The notes: generated by a model not told the origin, from the letters alone. 64,000 bases of DNA from Nymphaea colorata (GCF_008831285.2 NC_045142.1:14697354-14761353), one strand, 5' to 3'. Counted from the stretch's first letter, positions 39,101-54,100 are shown. Program-made: numbers and translations.

Positions 39101-42100
39101 TAGACTAGTTTATTTATCTAATGCTCTTATGATTTGTTTCTATGGTAATAAGTTCAAATCATGTAGAAAAATTAGATTTTTAACACGTTCGAAATAAATT
39201 TTTTTTATTGCTCTTGTTTAATTTGTAGCTTTGGATTTCACTTTTAAAACTTCTGATTAAATTAACACATTTTCATTGTTTCATAGTTTCTGTGATCTTT
39301 GAATTCTTATTATTATTAGGATTTAATTAGTGAAATTTCAGATGTAAGAATTAGGGTTTTAGGTTTACTTGTATGAATGACAATCTAGCATAAAAAAGAG
39401 TTTTGCTTTCATTCAATTGATTAATCTATTTTCATCTTTGCTTGATCTTTTTTGCTTGATTGGCCCTGATCTTCCTTAGGATTTAGGGCTAGTTTAGGGT
39501 TAGATTAATTATTTTTAATGCATTGCTTTAGATTTATTTTGTTGATCTAAATTTTACTTCAGGTTGTAGAATAGATGGATAGTTTTGTTCTTCATTAATT
39601 TGATTATTGTTTGGCATGTTTCTTATTCTAGGTTTTGTTCATCACTTCTTGAATTGTTTCTATTCAGCTTTTAGTGTCTTATTTTGTTATGAACCATCTA
39701 GGATTACTTTTGTGTAGTTTTTATCTTGGATCTGGCTGGTAAATTTTTCTTTTGGGAATCAATCTGTACCTGGACAATTTGACAGTTAAGTTGATTTTTG
39801 ATAACTGGCCCTTACTTTGACTGAAAGCCAGTACAGACATGGTTGTTAATTTGTTTTAGTCAGCTGATCTTCTGGTAGTAAGTTGACTTATTACTTGCAT
39901 TTTATGTTGCATCGCTTGATATTTAGAATTAGGTTAACTACTTGACAATTATTTGCTGTTGCTATTGAATTTCGGATTTCTATTGAATTTCGGATTTTCT
40001 TAGTTAGGTCATTTATATATTGTCTTTCTTTTTGTAATCAGTTAGGTTAGATAGCTCAATAGATAAATTCATTAATTAGAATGGTTAAATTATGCCTCTC
40101 ATTCAGTCTTTATCATAGTTCGGATATATAGATCACTACTGATTTTTTTCCTAGTTTGCAAAACTTTTGCTTTCAGTTTTAAGATTGATTGAGTCTCCCA
40201 TTTTATGAACTAATATTAATTTGTTTTTTTGTTAATTTATAATCTGATCATCTGGGTTCTTAGCAGTGTTTTTATGGGGAGTGTTAACATATCATGTGTA
40301 GGGAACCGGGTCTGGATCCAGACCCGGTCCCATGGGCACGGGTACCGAGAGTGGCTCAGTACCCTAGGCGTTTTTCCCTCTTATTTAATCCCACTTATGG
40401 TGTAATTGTTGATTAAGTGGAATAACATTTTCTCTCTCCTAGGGTTGCGGTTGTGCACCTAGGTTAGAGCTTCTCCGTGGTTTTTCACCTCACTTTGAGG
40501 TTTTCCACGTATATTGTGTGTTCCTTCTCTTTCTCTCCATCTTGGTGTGTGTTTCTACAGTTAGCTTAGATAGCCTGTCTATTTTATCTTTTTAGTAACC
40601 TAATAGTAGTCCTAGATTAGATAGATTTAGCATTAGGTTTAGTGTTTGGTTTGCATCTTCTTGTTTCTTTTTAGTTTCAGGTGCTTTTTAGCCATGAAGA
40701 GCAGACTGAGATCAGATTGAGTGCAGGCTGCTGATCGATTACTTGAGGACAAATCGTTAGATTTTTTTTATTCATTTAATGAAATTGAATTGCAACTTTG
40801 TTTCACATTCAGAATTAAGGTGACAGACAGCTTTGGCATTTAATTTGTTTTGTTGAACTGATACATTTATTTATAGTTTCAAAGAAGTTCATTTAGCTTT
40901 AGTTAATCCAAAGAAATTCCATTTTTAGCTTGTTTTCTGTAACTTCAACCCGGCTTGCCACCTAGGGAACTGCATGATCCAGTTAATGGCTGACGTACGG
41001 CTCAAAGTTGCTTATTCTTAAATTATATTTGAACATTAGACTCATTAATTCATATGTTCAATCAATCATGCAAATACGCAGAAAACAACAAATGGAAAGT
41101 TGAGAAGATACCAAAAAAAAGACAATTCGGCCAGGAAGATAACCGCTGATATTGTTCACCTAATTCGCCACACCCAAAATCAAGATTGCACAGTTAGAAA
41201 TTAAGGACAAATTTTAAATGTAAAGTAAAAAAATCAGCACCTACGAGATCCACAGTTATGCTCAATTAGCAATATATTAGCATGTGATATTTTTCATGTG
41301 TATTTTCCAATATGAGCTCTGCAATATTTATATTTTTCAGGTCCATAAAGGGATGATAACAGGATCAACACGAAAATAGCTCGTGAAGAAAGATTACAGT
41401 TGTAAAGCATCAAAGAAAATGTCACGTGCCAAAACCATAATCGATAGATTCTTTACAAAAAGGAGTTCATGAATTTGATTTACTTGACAACACCCAATCT
41501 GAGTAAAGGTGAAGTCCGATGCATGGATGTAGTTAAATGCAGTTGACATGTGCCACACCTACAGGCACTTGATGTAGGTGTAACATAGATGGTGTGCCTA
41601 CTTAAAGAGCTAGCGTGACACAGCTCCATAATATTTGGGTGATACCTTCATGATATTTCAAAATATCAACATAATGGTGGCTGAAGTCAGCAAATTCAAA
41701 ATAGATTGTAAATAACTTCTTAAGGGACCACAACTGATAATAGATAACAGAGCTGCAGTTGGTACACCCTTTGAACCATTGTATGAGTACATATTCCCAT
41801 TGTAGAAGGTCAAAACTTCAAAATTGAATACTATTATCAATACCCATTCTACATGTGACATTCCAAAGTGGAAATTTAGACCCATCTGACAACCCAAGGA
41901 TCTAAAAGAAGAGAACAAAATGACTCATGACCAGCCTGGTGTGCAAAATTTGCAATTCTGATTCTTAAATTTTAATATGCAGTGACTAGAATATAGTGTT
42001 GTCCATAAAAAAAAATATTATATTATTAGTAAGGCAACTCTAGAAGCATTGAAGTTTGAGCATTGCAATCGGTAAAAATAAATCTCATTTGAAGGGGAAC

Positions 42101-45100
42101 TTTAAAGAGCTGAAATACTCGAGCATAATGCTTGTTGAACATCATAAATGTTTTCATACTCTGCAATCATAAGGAATAATTTTGTTCTTGACACACAAAG
42201 GCATATATCTAAAGGACCCTTTGAGTCAGAGTCAGTAATATTGTACTAAGCAATTTTGCAGCATGATTTCCCGGGGTTGTTTCCCAAAACACAATTTGTA
42301 TTCAGAAAATATCAAAGATCCAAAAGCAGAGGGAAAAAGGCATGTCAAGGTGCTTGTATGGTCTTCTTCTTTATTCTTATCCAACAATTCAAATGCTTGA
42401 TGGTGACTTGATCCACCCTAGCATTGAGAAAATGTTTGTTGCTTCAAGTAATATGCCCTCATCTTTAACATATTTTCTAGCATTTCCATTTTTTACTATT
42501 CTTCACACCAATTTGATGGTCGCAGGTTGATATAGTAAACCCTAAAACTCTGATTTCTTACTGCACATTCTGCATTCATTTATCATCTAGGTCCTTTTGG
42601 CACTTCCATTGAACAAGACTTGATCGGTAAGCTATAAAAACTCAATTCTCATTACATATTTTATATTTTTATGTGTTTAAGACATAATATTCGATTATTT
42701 CCATTTTTACAATAAAAAAAAAAGGCAGACCGAATTGATGACTGTTGGCTGATCTGATAATCCATGAAAGCTCTGATGCCACATTACATATGCTGTCTTT
42801 TTCTATTTGTTAGATTTTTTGGCATTTCTTATTAACTATGCAGCCTATTTTTTACATACTCAGATGCATTTTAGCATTTCATGTTTTTTATTCATCAAAA
42901 AACTGCACCAGTTTGATGCAAAAATCAAACAAAACTAACACATTAAGGATATTAAGGAATAAGAGCTTACTTGTATTTGTCCACCTTGACCACTGACCAT
43001 GTCAATCATTTTGATATATGAACCCTCTTCTACAGGTTCATACACCTGTAAATAATAGTTGCAACTGCAGTTGGTTCATTAATTCATCAGGATGCTCTAT
43101 CACTCCATTAAAAGAATTAACAACAATACCCTCTCATAATTGGCTAAACGTTCTTTAAAGTCCTTCAATCCAGCTTCAAAATCTGGCCTGCAAAAAACAT
43201 AGCCAATTGAACAGTTTTCACTTTTTTGCACATCTAGGAAGCCTTGGACCTCCAAAATATTATACCAACATGCCACACAAGGGGAAAATAATGGCAGGTC
43301 ATAACTCACTCATCAGCATAGTCAGGACTCTGTTGAATTTTAAGGCGTATGTTTCTTTCAATTATTTTTTGATCATTACAAATTGTCTCCAAAAATATGA
43401 TCTGTAAGCAAATTGAAACAAACAAAAGATGTTAGGACTATACTTTTCACTTTTATGATATAGCTTCCGAAAATAAAGTATTCTATAGTATGTGAACAGT
43501 TGAACAGTGTACATGTGTAAGCCGAAGCAGTACATAGCAAAACTTGCAAAGCTTTATAAAGTGCATGCCAAAGTAAGATACATCTGACAGCACAATAAAA
43601 GTAACAGAATGTGGCTAAATGTTTCATAAAGGCAGTTCATTTGAGTGGGATAAAAAATAGTGTTGTACATAACATAGTGTGTCATGCAATACATTATGTT
43701 ACATAATGTAACTATGAAGGAGAACCTCTGAAACTAATTTTAGAGGGTGTAAATATGCTTTATCATGTATAATTTACATTACACCATATATATTGCCTGT
43801 TATGGTATGATCTTGGGGTGTAACTTACATTACACCATGAATACATAAAAGAGTGTCATAGGATTTCAATTTAAAGTGATATAAGTTTTTTAAGATTGAA
43901 TATGATATTTAAGGTGAAATCCATTCCAATTCATCTAAAGTTTAAACACAAAATTAGAGTTGATTTCATGCAATAAAAATAGAGGTTTCTGTTATAAGAT
44001 CCTAATTTTATTCTCAAAAATAAAAAATCAAACTTCAAAAATTTGCGACCATAGGTTGTATAAAGACTCCAAGCAGTATGCATTACATAATAAAAATTTA
44101 TTTGTTTTGATGCACACTTAAGCACTCTGAATAATTTAAGTGGTCAATTTGATTATTTTGAATAAAAGTATGCATGTTGTACGTAACACATATTTGCCAA
44201 CCTTTTATGTTTATTCATGTTTTTTCATAAAGTTGTGTTTTCCTTTTTTTTTAATTATTTTGTAATTGTTTAACATTTTGCGATTTTTCTTATTTTAAAT
44301 AATAAAAAATTGTATTCATGCTACCATAAATTAGGTTACATATCTAAGTTTGGAGTGGACCAACCAATATCGTTTATGTTATACATTTTACAAACATTGA
44401 TCAAAAGTGGCTAGAGAGCTTTGAAGTGTTGAGGGAGAAGCTGATAACTACATCGGTGTTGGCTTTGCCACCAGAATCAAGGAGAGCGGATATCTATACA
44501 GTGGCACCTGGCATTGGTTTGGGCATACTGTTGATGCAGTGTGGACATGTTATCGCAAACACATCTCTTCAATTGAAGATGCATGAGAAAAATGAACTCA
44601 TACATGATCTTAAATCGACAAGTTGCTTTTGCACTGGTGGTGGTATTCTTTTATTTTGAAATCGACTATTATTAAATCAAAAGGACATGAAAACCTGCAT
44701 TTGCTTAATGCTTAAGATGGGTTTTAGAATGATTCATAAATCAATGGTCCTCGGCGTAGCTTGTATACCAGTTTTTCCTTCCTAAACCTAGACCAAAAGA
44801 CACAGTTATGTTCTAGAAAACAAGTCTATAAATCTCACAAGCACCAAGTCTAATGTACTGTTCCTACATATATTAGTATTTTCGTGCCAGAAGTACCTTG
44901 AAATCATAGCTAGAGATCGCATCATTGCAATCAGATATTACATATACATATTCAAGATGATTTTTTTGATAGAAATAATGTTTAGACAACCAACAATATA
45001 CGAGCTTTAAAGATTAGCACGTTCTGCAACCTGTTTTTCAAGATACTGAGATATGCAGGCTATAATTATGTGACCTAAACTTATTTGACACGCTATAATT

Positions 45101-48100
45101 ATGTGACCTAAACTTATTTGACACGCTATAATTATGTGACCTAAACTTATGACTTAGAAAGTAATTTTATGCATGACAAATTGTCAACCACCAATCAATA
45201 TGATCAAAAATACCTCATAAATCACTTGATATAATTTTTATATTTACTCAACCTTTATGTATTAGGTAAATGATATATTTGAGGTTGCTGTATGTTGATT
45301 GAGCAAATACAGATACTATGAGTTGATTATAAGTTGTCTGATCTATGTGATTGATGATTGAAAATATCTCACATGTAAAGTTACTTTTTAGATCAGGGTA
45401 GATCATATAATCTACTATGAAAAAATATTTCCAACCTTGCCATTTTGTTGCATGAGCGTTTGGAACTTGCCATCAATTAAAAAAGAAATTAACTCTCTTA
45501 CTTCAAGTTAATATAAACAATAACTAATAAAGAAGGTGGCCATCATTATCGAGATTGAAAAAGCCTAAAAGAGCCATGCACCCATTTCTCTCTTCAGTTT
45601 CATTCTTCTATATATCCCTGAAAATTTCCAATTCCCTGTTATCCAATATAAACAGTTATAGGGATTTTCACAACACATCCAAAGTCAGGATGACCCAATG
45701 CTAATTTGAACATCTTCTTTCTTTATCATGCAGGGATATTATGTTGAGCTTCAAGTTCAGGATTACGAGTTGGACCAATATGGCGTTGTTAACAATGCTA
45801 TATGTTCTGATTTCATTGAAAATTTGCTTTTTCTGTTTTCATTGAATTCACCAGGACTGCAGAATGATGAATGCTTGGAGAACCGCCTTATCTTTCTTGA
45901 AGTCTACTAAACTAATGATGAAATTTTTTCCTGCATCATGGGGAGGTAGATCTGGATGAATTGTGTGTTGGGTACTGGTCTAGAGTGGAATTTAAGCCTT
46001 CCCTTTCTCCTTGTTTATTTTTATTTTAGTCTGAATTGTGGCTGTTTGTGTTTTCAACTGAGGACGGAATTCAGCTGCGGTTAGGGAACAAAACCAGGTA
46101 GGCTGAGTTGATTTTTGTGCATTCTTATGGGATGTTATTTCCAATGGTGTGTGTATTTATTGTTTTCTTCATGCCAAATGTTAGGTTCTGGTGGATTTCT
46201 GAATGTACAACAGAAATTTACATCGTTAAAGAGAGTTTTTTTTAGTGAAAATGACATGAAAAATTTACATCGTTAAAGAGAGTTTTTTTTTTTTAGTGAA
46301 AATGACATGCCTTTAAGTGGTCTCTAACTACTCCATGCCACGCCCCAGCTCTTTTTCCTGCCTTAAGGGCGTTCCTAGATGATGGAAATTGTGATTTAAA
46401 AGGACTGTCAACAGAATTTTAACACAGAGCTGTTCAAGTATGTGAAAAAAATTCTCTTTTCTTGATGGTCTGACTGATTGTATGGAAAATCAGTGAGCTT
46501 AGTGCTGCATTATCATCAGATTTTAAATGAGAAAGTTTAATTACAATGGTGATGTTTCAGCCGTTAGCAGCCTAAATTTGTCGCTAATTATTTGAATTGG
46601 TTTTTAGCAATTAAGTTGAGCAAGTTTATACCTAATGACATCGATTTATTTGAACTTTAGCCGCTTGAAACTAGCAATTAATTAGTGCGAACTTTGGTTG
46701 GTAATTTTTGTGTTACTTGTGAGTTACTTGTGATTGACAGAATTGGAGCATATCGCACTTAAGTATGGGTGTAGACTCATGTGGATGTATGGCAATTTGG
46801 ACGAAGAGTCTCCATGAAGTAAAGAAAATACATATCTATTATTATATGACAACTCGTACTTGCCGGTAAGATGTTATGATCTGTTGAACTAGAAAGGCAT
46901 TCAGAACCTCAATTCAAGTCCCAACTATGAATGGGAGTCAGAAAGTACTTAACCATAAGGCTCAAAAAGAGAGTTGGAATTCTAGATCAGGCCACCTCAG
47001 TTCATGAGAGTGGAAGAACTTGAAGAATACCTTGGTCGGAGATTTATCCCCTCGGCATCTCTCAAAAACCCCAATTACCTGTCTAATAGCATTTTTCTAC
47101 TTAGATAGAGACTGATGGTGAATTAAGTATGTAGAGAACTTTGGTTCTGAGTTTTTGCAGGTGGAACCAAAGCATTGAGCGGACTTTAAGCGGGAAGATT
47201 TGAAACTCGAGTGATCTTTCGTTTTTGGAAACATCCATCAGGTATGGCGACTGATCAGGCAAGTCCCTCCCAGGTGGAACCAAAGCATTGAACCCTTTTT
47301 TCTTATGTAAGCATTTTTTAGGTTGCGGGACCACAAAGGGTTCCCTTATCAAAGATCAGTAAGTTGAAAAGTGTCATGTTTGAAGGAAAGGGGGAAATGT
47401 CTTGAATAACTTGTGGTATGTTTTATTCCATTTTGATTTAGTCTACGTCCTACAAATGCATGCTAGTGAATAGCTGTTTCGGACAACCTTAGGCAAATTA
47501 TCAAATGGAGCTTGACTCCTTGACCCCGACTGCTCATTAGTAAGCATCCTAGCATGCTGCCTAGGACAGCTACGTTCCAACCATGAATCAGGACTACTTT
47601 TGTAGTTTGACTGGTGATTGGTGCAAAATGAACAATGTATAATCCTCTTTCCCTTGTGATTGTGAACTGATGAGTATTGAATGAATCGAGTATGTGAAAT
47701 TCGTATTTTACTTGCACAATCTACTAGGTGTGCATATGGACCCTATATTATACATGTTTAATACAGACCTCAAATTGTCTTGAAAGCTACAGTGATACCC
47801 TTTGTGTATGTTTCAGCTAACTCTAAGGACAACTGAATGTGTGGTCTCCAAACAAATGTATTTTGAGGTTGATTTGTGCTCAAAGTAGTTGAGCTAACCT
47901 TGTTTTCTAGCCTAAAATAATGTGTTTGTTGCCCACATCATTAACTCATAAGGAATTCTAATTTAAGTTTGAAGTCAGTTTGGCAAGGCAAGTCGTTTAG
48001 GATACATTCCGCCTACGCCACTGGTTTGCCTACTCGAATGGCAGGCGGTACAAGGCCTCACAGTATCATTGTGGTAGGCACCACCTGCCAAAGTAGTTCA

Positions 48101-51100
48101 CACCAAGCACTAAGAGAGACTCATGCCCACAAATTAGGGTTACCCTGCCCTAATCCTTCATTAACAAAAAAATCATAAGTCGAGTGCATTACAGCCAGAC
48201 CCGACCAAAGACACCCTTATTCTATTGTATACCCTAATACAGACTATTATCATTTAATAACTCTATCAATCACCCCTCCCTTGCAAGCAACACCTTGTCC
48301 TTAAGGCGCAAAGTCTGGAAAATGTTGTTGGAGCTCAGTAGAGTCTTCCCAAGTGGGCAAAGGAGACTCGGGCCCTTGCCATTCGACCAGCCAATCAGTA
48401 TTGGAAGTCCCTTTCCCCTCGGTGGACCTTCTCTGCAAAATCCTGGAGGGAGTGACTGCATCCTGTTGGTGTTGTGGTAAATTTATGATAGCATCAGGTG
48501 GTGAGACATTTGGGTAGTGTGATTTAAAACGGGACACACGGAACACTGGGTGCACACTCAAATCCTCTGGCAGCAGTAGTTTGTAGACAACCTTGCCTGT
48601 CGGCCCTGTCCTCTGGATAATCTGATAAGGCCCAGAATAGCGAGCTGAAAATTTGTTGTCACCTGGCCTCTTTTGATGGACCTTCCGTGCGGGATGTCTT
48701 CAAATATACCCATTCTCCTATCTTGAAATTCCTATCCATGCGATGCTTATTATGCTGTTGTGCCATCGTATTGTTGGCAGCTGCCAGTCTCTCTTTAATC
48801 ACCTTTAGTACCTGGTCCCTAGTGAGCAGCTGTAGTTCCACCTCCTTTAGTTGTTGTGACTAACTTTGGAAACGTCTTAAATCAGGGGGCTTCCTTCCAT
48901 ATACAATTTCAAAAGGAGACATCTTAGTAGCAGCATGTGGAGCTGTATTGTAGGCGAATTCAGCCCAAGACAGAAATTCTGTCCAATTGTGGGGTTGCGC
49001 CTCCACATAGCACCTTAGATATGTTTCTAAGGTTCTATTAATTGCCTCTGTTTGACAATCCGTTTGAGGATGGTAGGCTGTGCTCATCTTAAGCTGGGTA
49101 CCTTGCAGTAAAATAACTTTGCCAAAACTTACTCAAGAAGAGTGAGTCCCTATCACTCACTATTGAGTGTGGCATTCCATGAAGCTTTCCCACCTGTTCT
49201 TGGAAGGCTTTGGCTACATCTGGTGCAGTGAAAGGATGGGCTAGGGCGATAAAATGTGCACACTTGGATAGCCGATCAACCACCACCAAAATGACAGACC
49301 TTCCCTTCAACCTTGGCAGTCCTATAAATCCATGGATAAATCATCCCAAATGCAAGTTGGGATTGGAAGTGGCTGAAGCAAGCCTGCTGGTTTCAACATT
49401 TAGTTCTTACGTTTTTGGCAAATGGGACAAGCACGCACATAATCCCTGATTTCCCTTTTCATGCCAGGCCAATAAAAGGTTCTTCTAACCCACTGATAAG
49501 TGTTATCTACCCCTTGGTGACCAGCCTCTTTGCTGTCAAGGAAATTTACAAATATGGTCTTTGTAAGACCAGATCAGGGGGAACGTAGATCCGGTTTTGG
49601 TAATGTAAGTAGGCTGGCTCCATCTATAACCATATGTCTGTGTTTGTGACGTTTGTAGCCTCTTTTTTATTTCATGTACAGATTTAGCCTGCTGATATGC
49701 TAATTCTAACTGAGCCCAAAGGTCTACTGTGGGAAGTAGCAGTGTATTCAATTGGATATATAGTTCCTCACTTTGCTGATCCTGCCCACACTGCCTTGAC
49801 AGTCCGTCTGCAACCACACTTTCAGCTCCTTTCTTGTACAATCTTTCAAAATCATAGCCCAACAGTTTAATTATCCATTTCTGTTGTGTAGGGTTGAATA
49901 TTTTCTGCTGCAATTAGTGTTTTAAACTGAAGTGGTCTGTGTAAATCTGAAATTATTTCCCCACTAGGTAAGGGTGCCATTTGGGGACTGCTAGGACAAT
50001 AGCAATCAGTTCTCTCTCATAAACTGATTTCCCTTTGAACTTTCACCCATGGCCTTGCTGAAGAATGCTAGAGGGTTGCCTTATTGAATCAATACTGCAC
50101 CCACCCCTTGCTCTGATGCGTCAGTCTCAAGATTGAAGGCTTTCTTGAAGTCAGGTAGTGCGATTGGAACACTTATTATGGCCGACTTAAGTCTTTCGAA
50201 TGCTTCCTTCCCCTCCTTCTTGCACTTGAATTGGTTTTTCTTCAGCATCTTCGTAAAGGGTGCAGCTATGAGTCCAAAATTCTGCACAAATCAATGATAG
50301 TACCCTGCAAGCCCTAAGAAGGCCAGCAAGCCTTTGAAGTCTTTGGGTAGCTGCCACTCCTTGATGACTGCCAGCTTGTCTTCTTCCATGCGTACACCAT
50401 TATTTGGTATAATGTGACCTAAATAAGTGAGTTGGTCACTACCGAATAAACATTTAGAAGCCTTGGCATACAGGTTATGCTCTCTCAACCTGCTAAGAAC
50501 TTCCTTTTAACTGTTGCACATGTTCCCGGATATTAGAACTATAAATCAATATATCATCAAAAAACACCAAGATAAACCTTCGCAAACAAAGGTGGAATCT
50601 CTCATTCACTTAGTTGTCAATGCGCCCAGGCAGTAGGCAGGCCTAGGCAAAAAAAGCGACCGGGGGGGGGGGGGGGGGGGGTGGGTTAGTTATGTTAACC
50701 ATTACATAATAAAATTATGTAGTTACTGACTGAATTGTAAGCTTCTATTCCAAGAATAAAACTTGAAAAAACGTTCTGTTCTGTTCCAATTGAAGGATTA
50801 TACTTTGTAAGTAAAGCCAAAAAGTAAAATATGAAAAACTGTTCTGTTCTTGTTTACATAACAGATTAACAGTACATTTTCAGCTTGTTTACATACTGGA
50901 AAACTGTGCTGTTCTGTTCTAGCCGATGCCTTAGTTTGATGCACAAAAGAAAACACATCATTCTTGTTTACATACTGGACAATGCTTGCATTATAGACTA
51001 TTTCAGTTATAGACCTTATAGACTATTTCATTTGAATCATTTCAATCAAAAATCATATCAAATCAGTACATATAATATACATTACAAGTTTACAACAGAT

Positions 51101-54100
51101 TGTACATATAACATATAAATTGCATATAACACACAAAACATCCTCACAAATGATAAAATAAATCTGTGTTCAGGTTGCAAAAGTGCGGTCCACACGTACT
51201 TCTCTGATTACTAGACATGCACTACACAAGAGAAACTGGTGGTCATTTTACCATACACCTAGGTTTTAACATGGGTAAGAAGGCTGGCATAGGTTCCACA
51301 AAATATGCTTTAGAACACATAAGATATATACAGAAATTCATTGGTTTTATAGAATATGTACTTAACGTATGGCTGGAACTTGTACTTGATGAGTTGATAT
51401 AGAATATGTAAATAACGTACAGCGAACTGTACTTAAAGAACAGAAATTATATAATATAACTGCATATAATACAAGTATATACGGAATAACAGTGTATAAT
51501 AAAATTACATGACTTAATTTGAAGGGAAGGTGACTTTTCACCTTCCCATGGACTAGGCGTGCTAGTGCCTAGTCCAGCCTACGCGCACCTAGGTGCCATT
51601 CTAACACGTCACCTAGGTGATGGACTTAGTTGATAGGTGTGGACTCACGCCTAGGCAACGCCTAGGTGTGGACTCACAGGTGTGGACTCACGCCTGGGTG
51701 ACGCCTTAACAACTAAGCTCATTCATAAGGGCTTGGAAAGTTATTGGTGTGTTGGTAAACCCAAAGGGCATAACCTTAAATTCATACTGGCCTTCATGGG
51801 TTCTGAAGGCTGTTTTAGGAATGTCTTGGGGAGACATCCTAGTTTGATGATATCCTGCCTGGACATCAAGTTTAGAGAATACCGTAGCCCATTTTAATTC
51901 ATCCAATAGTTATTCCACAACCGGAATTGGATATCAATTTTTCATGGTTATATTGTTCAACCCCCTATAATCCATACAAAATCTCCATAACCCATCCTTC
52001 TTTTTTACCAATAATGCGGGGAAGAGTATGGGCTTCTGCTGGGCTGAATTATTCCTTCTGAAAGCATTTGTTTCACCAATCATTCAATGGCCTCCTTCTG
52101 AGTATAGTTGTATCTGCAGGGTCTAAAGTTAACTGGTTTTGACCCTGGTTCCACTTCTATTTGATGATCTAGACTTCTTTTTGGGGCTAACCCAGTAGGT
52201 TCAGCAAAAGTGTCAGTAAATTCCTGTAGAAGTGGTTTTAACTTTTAATGGCTGTGGCACACCCACATACAAGTTGTTCTCATTCGGTTCTGATGTCCCA
52301 ACTACTAACATGAGTAGAATATGTAACCCTGCTGCTGTGCTTTCAGTTTTGGCACTCAATGTATCCAGCTGACCCTTTGAGCTGGTCAGCGTTACAGCCT
52401 GTATTGTTCTTTCACCTCCATCCCCACCAAATCTCATTTTCATTCCACAAAATCCCATTCAACCCATCCCAGCTGCTTCAACCACTGAATATCCAAAACC
52501 AAGTCTACTCCTCCCATTGCAAGTGGGTAAATTTTTACCTGATATAGATGTCCTTGGATTTCCAGCAGTTCTTGTGGGCATTTGCCTTTACATTCAAGGG
52601 AATCACCATTGCCCACCAGCACTTTAAAACCCTGCTGTCCTACTATTTTACACAACACAAATCTTGGTTGTGTGTTCATTCACGAAATTATGCATGGAAC
52701 CTGTGTCCACTAATATGCTAACCCTGCGTCCTTTTAATTTCCCTTCTATGTGCATCACTTGTGGTGCTTCCTCTCCCACCAGGGCATGAAAAGATATTTC
52801 CTGTAGATTGGTCTCAGTCCAGTCATGTTCATCCCCTTTTTCCGCTGGATCCTCTCCTTCGTACTGCACTTCACTGGACAGTTCTTCCACTAAGTACGTG
52901 CATAATTTTTCCACGTGTGGCCTGGAGAACAGCTATCATCACATTGGAAGCACAGCTCCTGGTGTCTCATGTCCTTAATCTGGTCTGGGCTCAGCCTTTT
53001 CACCAGTATTTGCTGTTTTTCTGGGCTGACTGCCCGCTGGTGGCTCTGACGCTTTAGGGGCTTTACTTTGACGACCCTCTCGGTGCAGCATGCCCAACAG
53101 CTTCCCCTTCTTTTCCGCAATCCTGGTGTTCACTATGGGAGGAAGAAAGGGACGAGAGAGAGAGAGAGAGAGAGAGAGAAAACATTCTAATCTCCATTCA
53201 CGTAACCCTAACTCATATTAAAAGAGATTAGGGTATTAACAACTTTACAAAATTAGTCCACTAGAAATAAGAAAACAATAAAGTGAACCCTTCCAACTTT
53301 CTAAAATTTTAGAAAACCTCTAATCAACTTCTAAAAGTATTTAACACTCCCCTTCAAACTGGAGCATAGATATCAATCATGCTCAGCTTGTTACATCCTC
53401 TCAAGAAATTGCCGATGGGAAGCGCCTTAGTAAACATGTCAGCTGCTTGATCTTCAAAAGAGACATGAATAGTGTTAATGACTCCTTCTTGTACCAAGTC
53501 CCGAACATAATGACAATCCACTTCAATGTGTTTTGTCCTCTCATGAAAAACAGAGTTATTTGCAATATAAGTTGTTGCTCTGTTATCAAAATACATCTTC
53601 ATTGGGAGGTTCACTGAAATCCACAATTCTAGAAGCACTGATTTGACCCAAGACATTTCAGCCGCAGTTTGGGTCATAGCTCTATACTCAGACTCAGCAC
53701 TAGATCTAGCAACCACATTTTGTTTCTTGCTTCTCCAAGAAATAGGATTCCCTCCAACAAAGACGCAAAAACCTGTAGTAGATCTCATGTCATCTACTGA
53801 CCCTGCATAATCAGCATCACTATATGCTACTATGTCCACACTTTCTCCCTTTTTGAACCATAACCCCTTTCTCGGGGCTGATTTCAAATATTTTACCACC
53901 ATTAAGGCAGCCTCCCAATAAACTTTTCGAGGTTTTTCCATGAATTGACTTACCTTATTCACAGCAAAGCTAATGTCTGGACGAGTGATGGTCAAATATA
54001 AAAGTTTCCCGATCAGAGATCTATAAGATCGAGAGTCAAAAGTCTCTGATTCATAATCATGAATATAAATTCAAGGATTCATAGGAAGTGCGGCAGGTTT

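Noticed and set aside
40277-40564. A 5-bp target duplication for the solo LTR
   Set aside because: GGGAG and GTTAG agree at only three of five positions.
43660-44190. MITE with TGTTGTAC(A/G)TAACA at both ends
   Set aside because: The two motifs are in direct, not inverted, orientation and no target duplication was found.
45061-45150. CRISPR-like array
   Set aside because: Direct tandem 33-bp units without spacers, in a plant intron.
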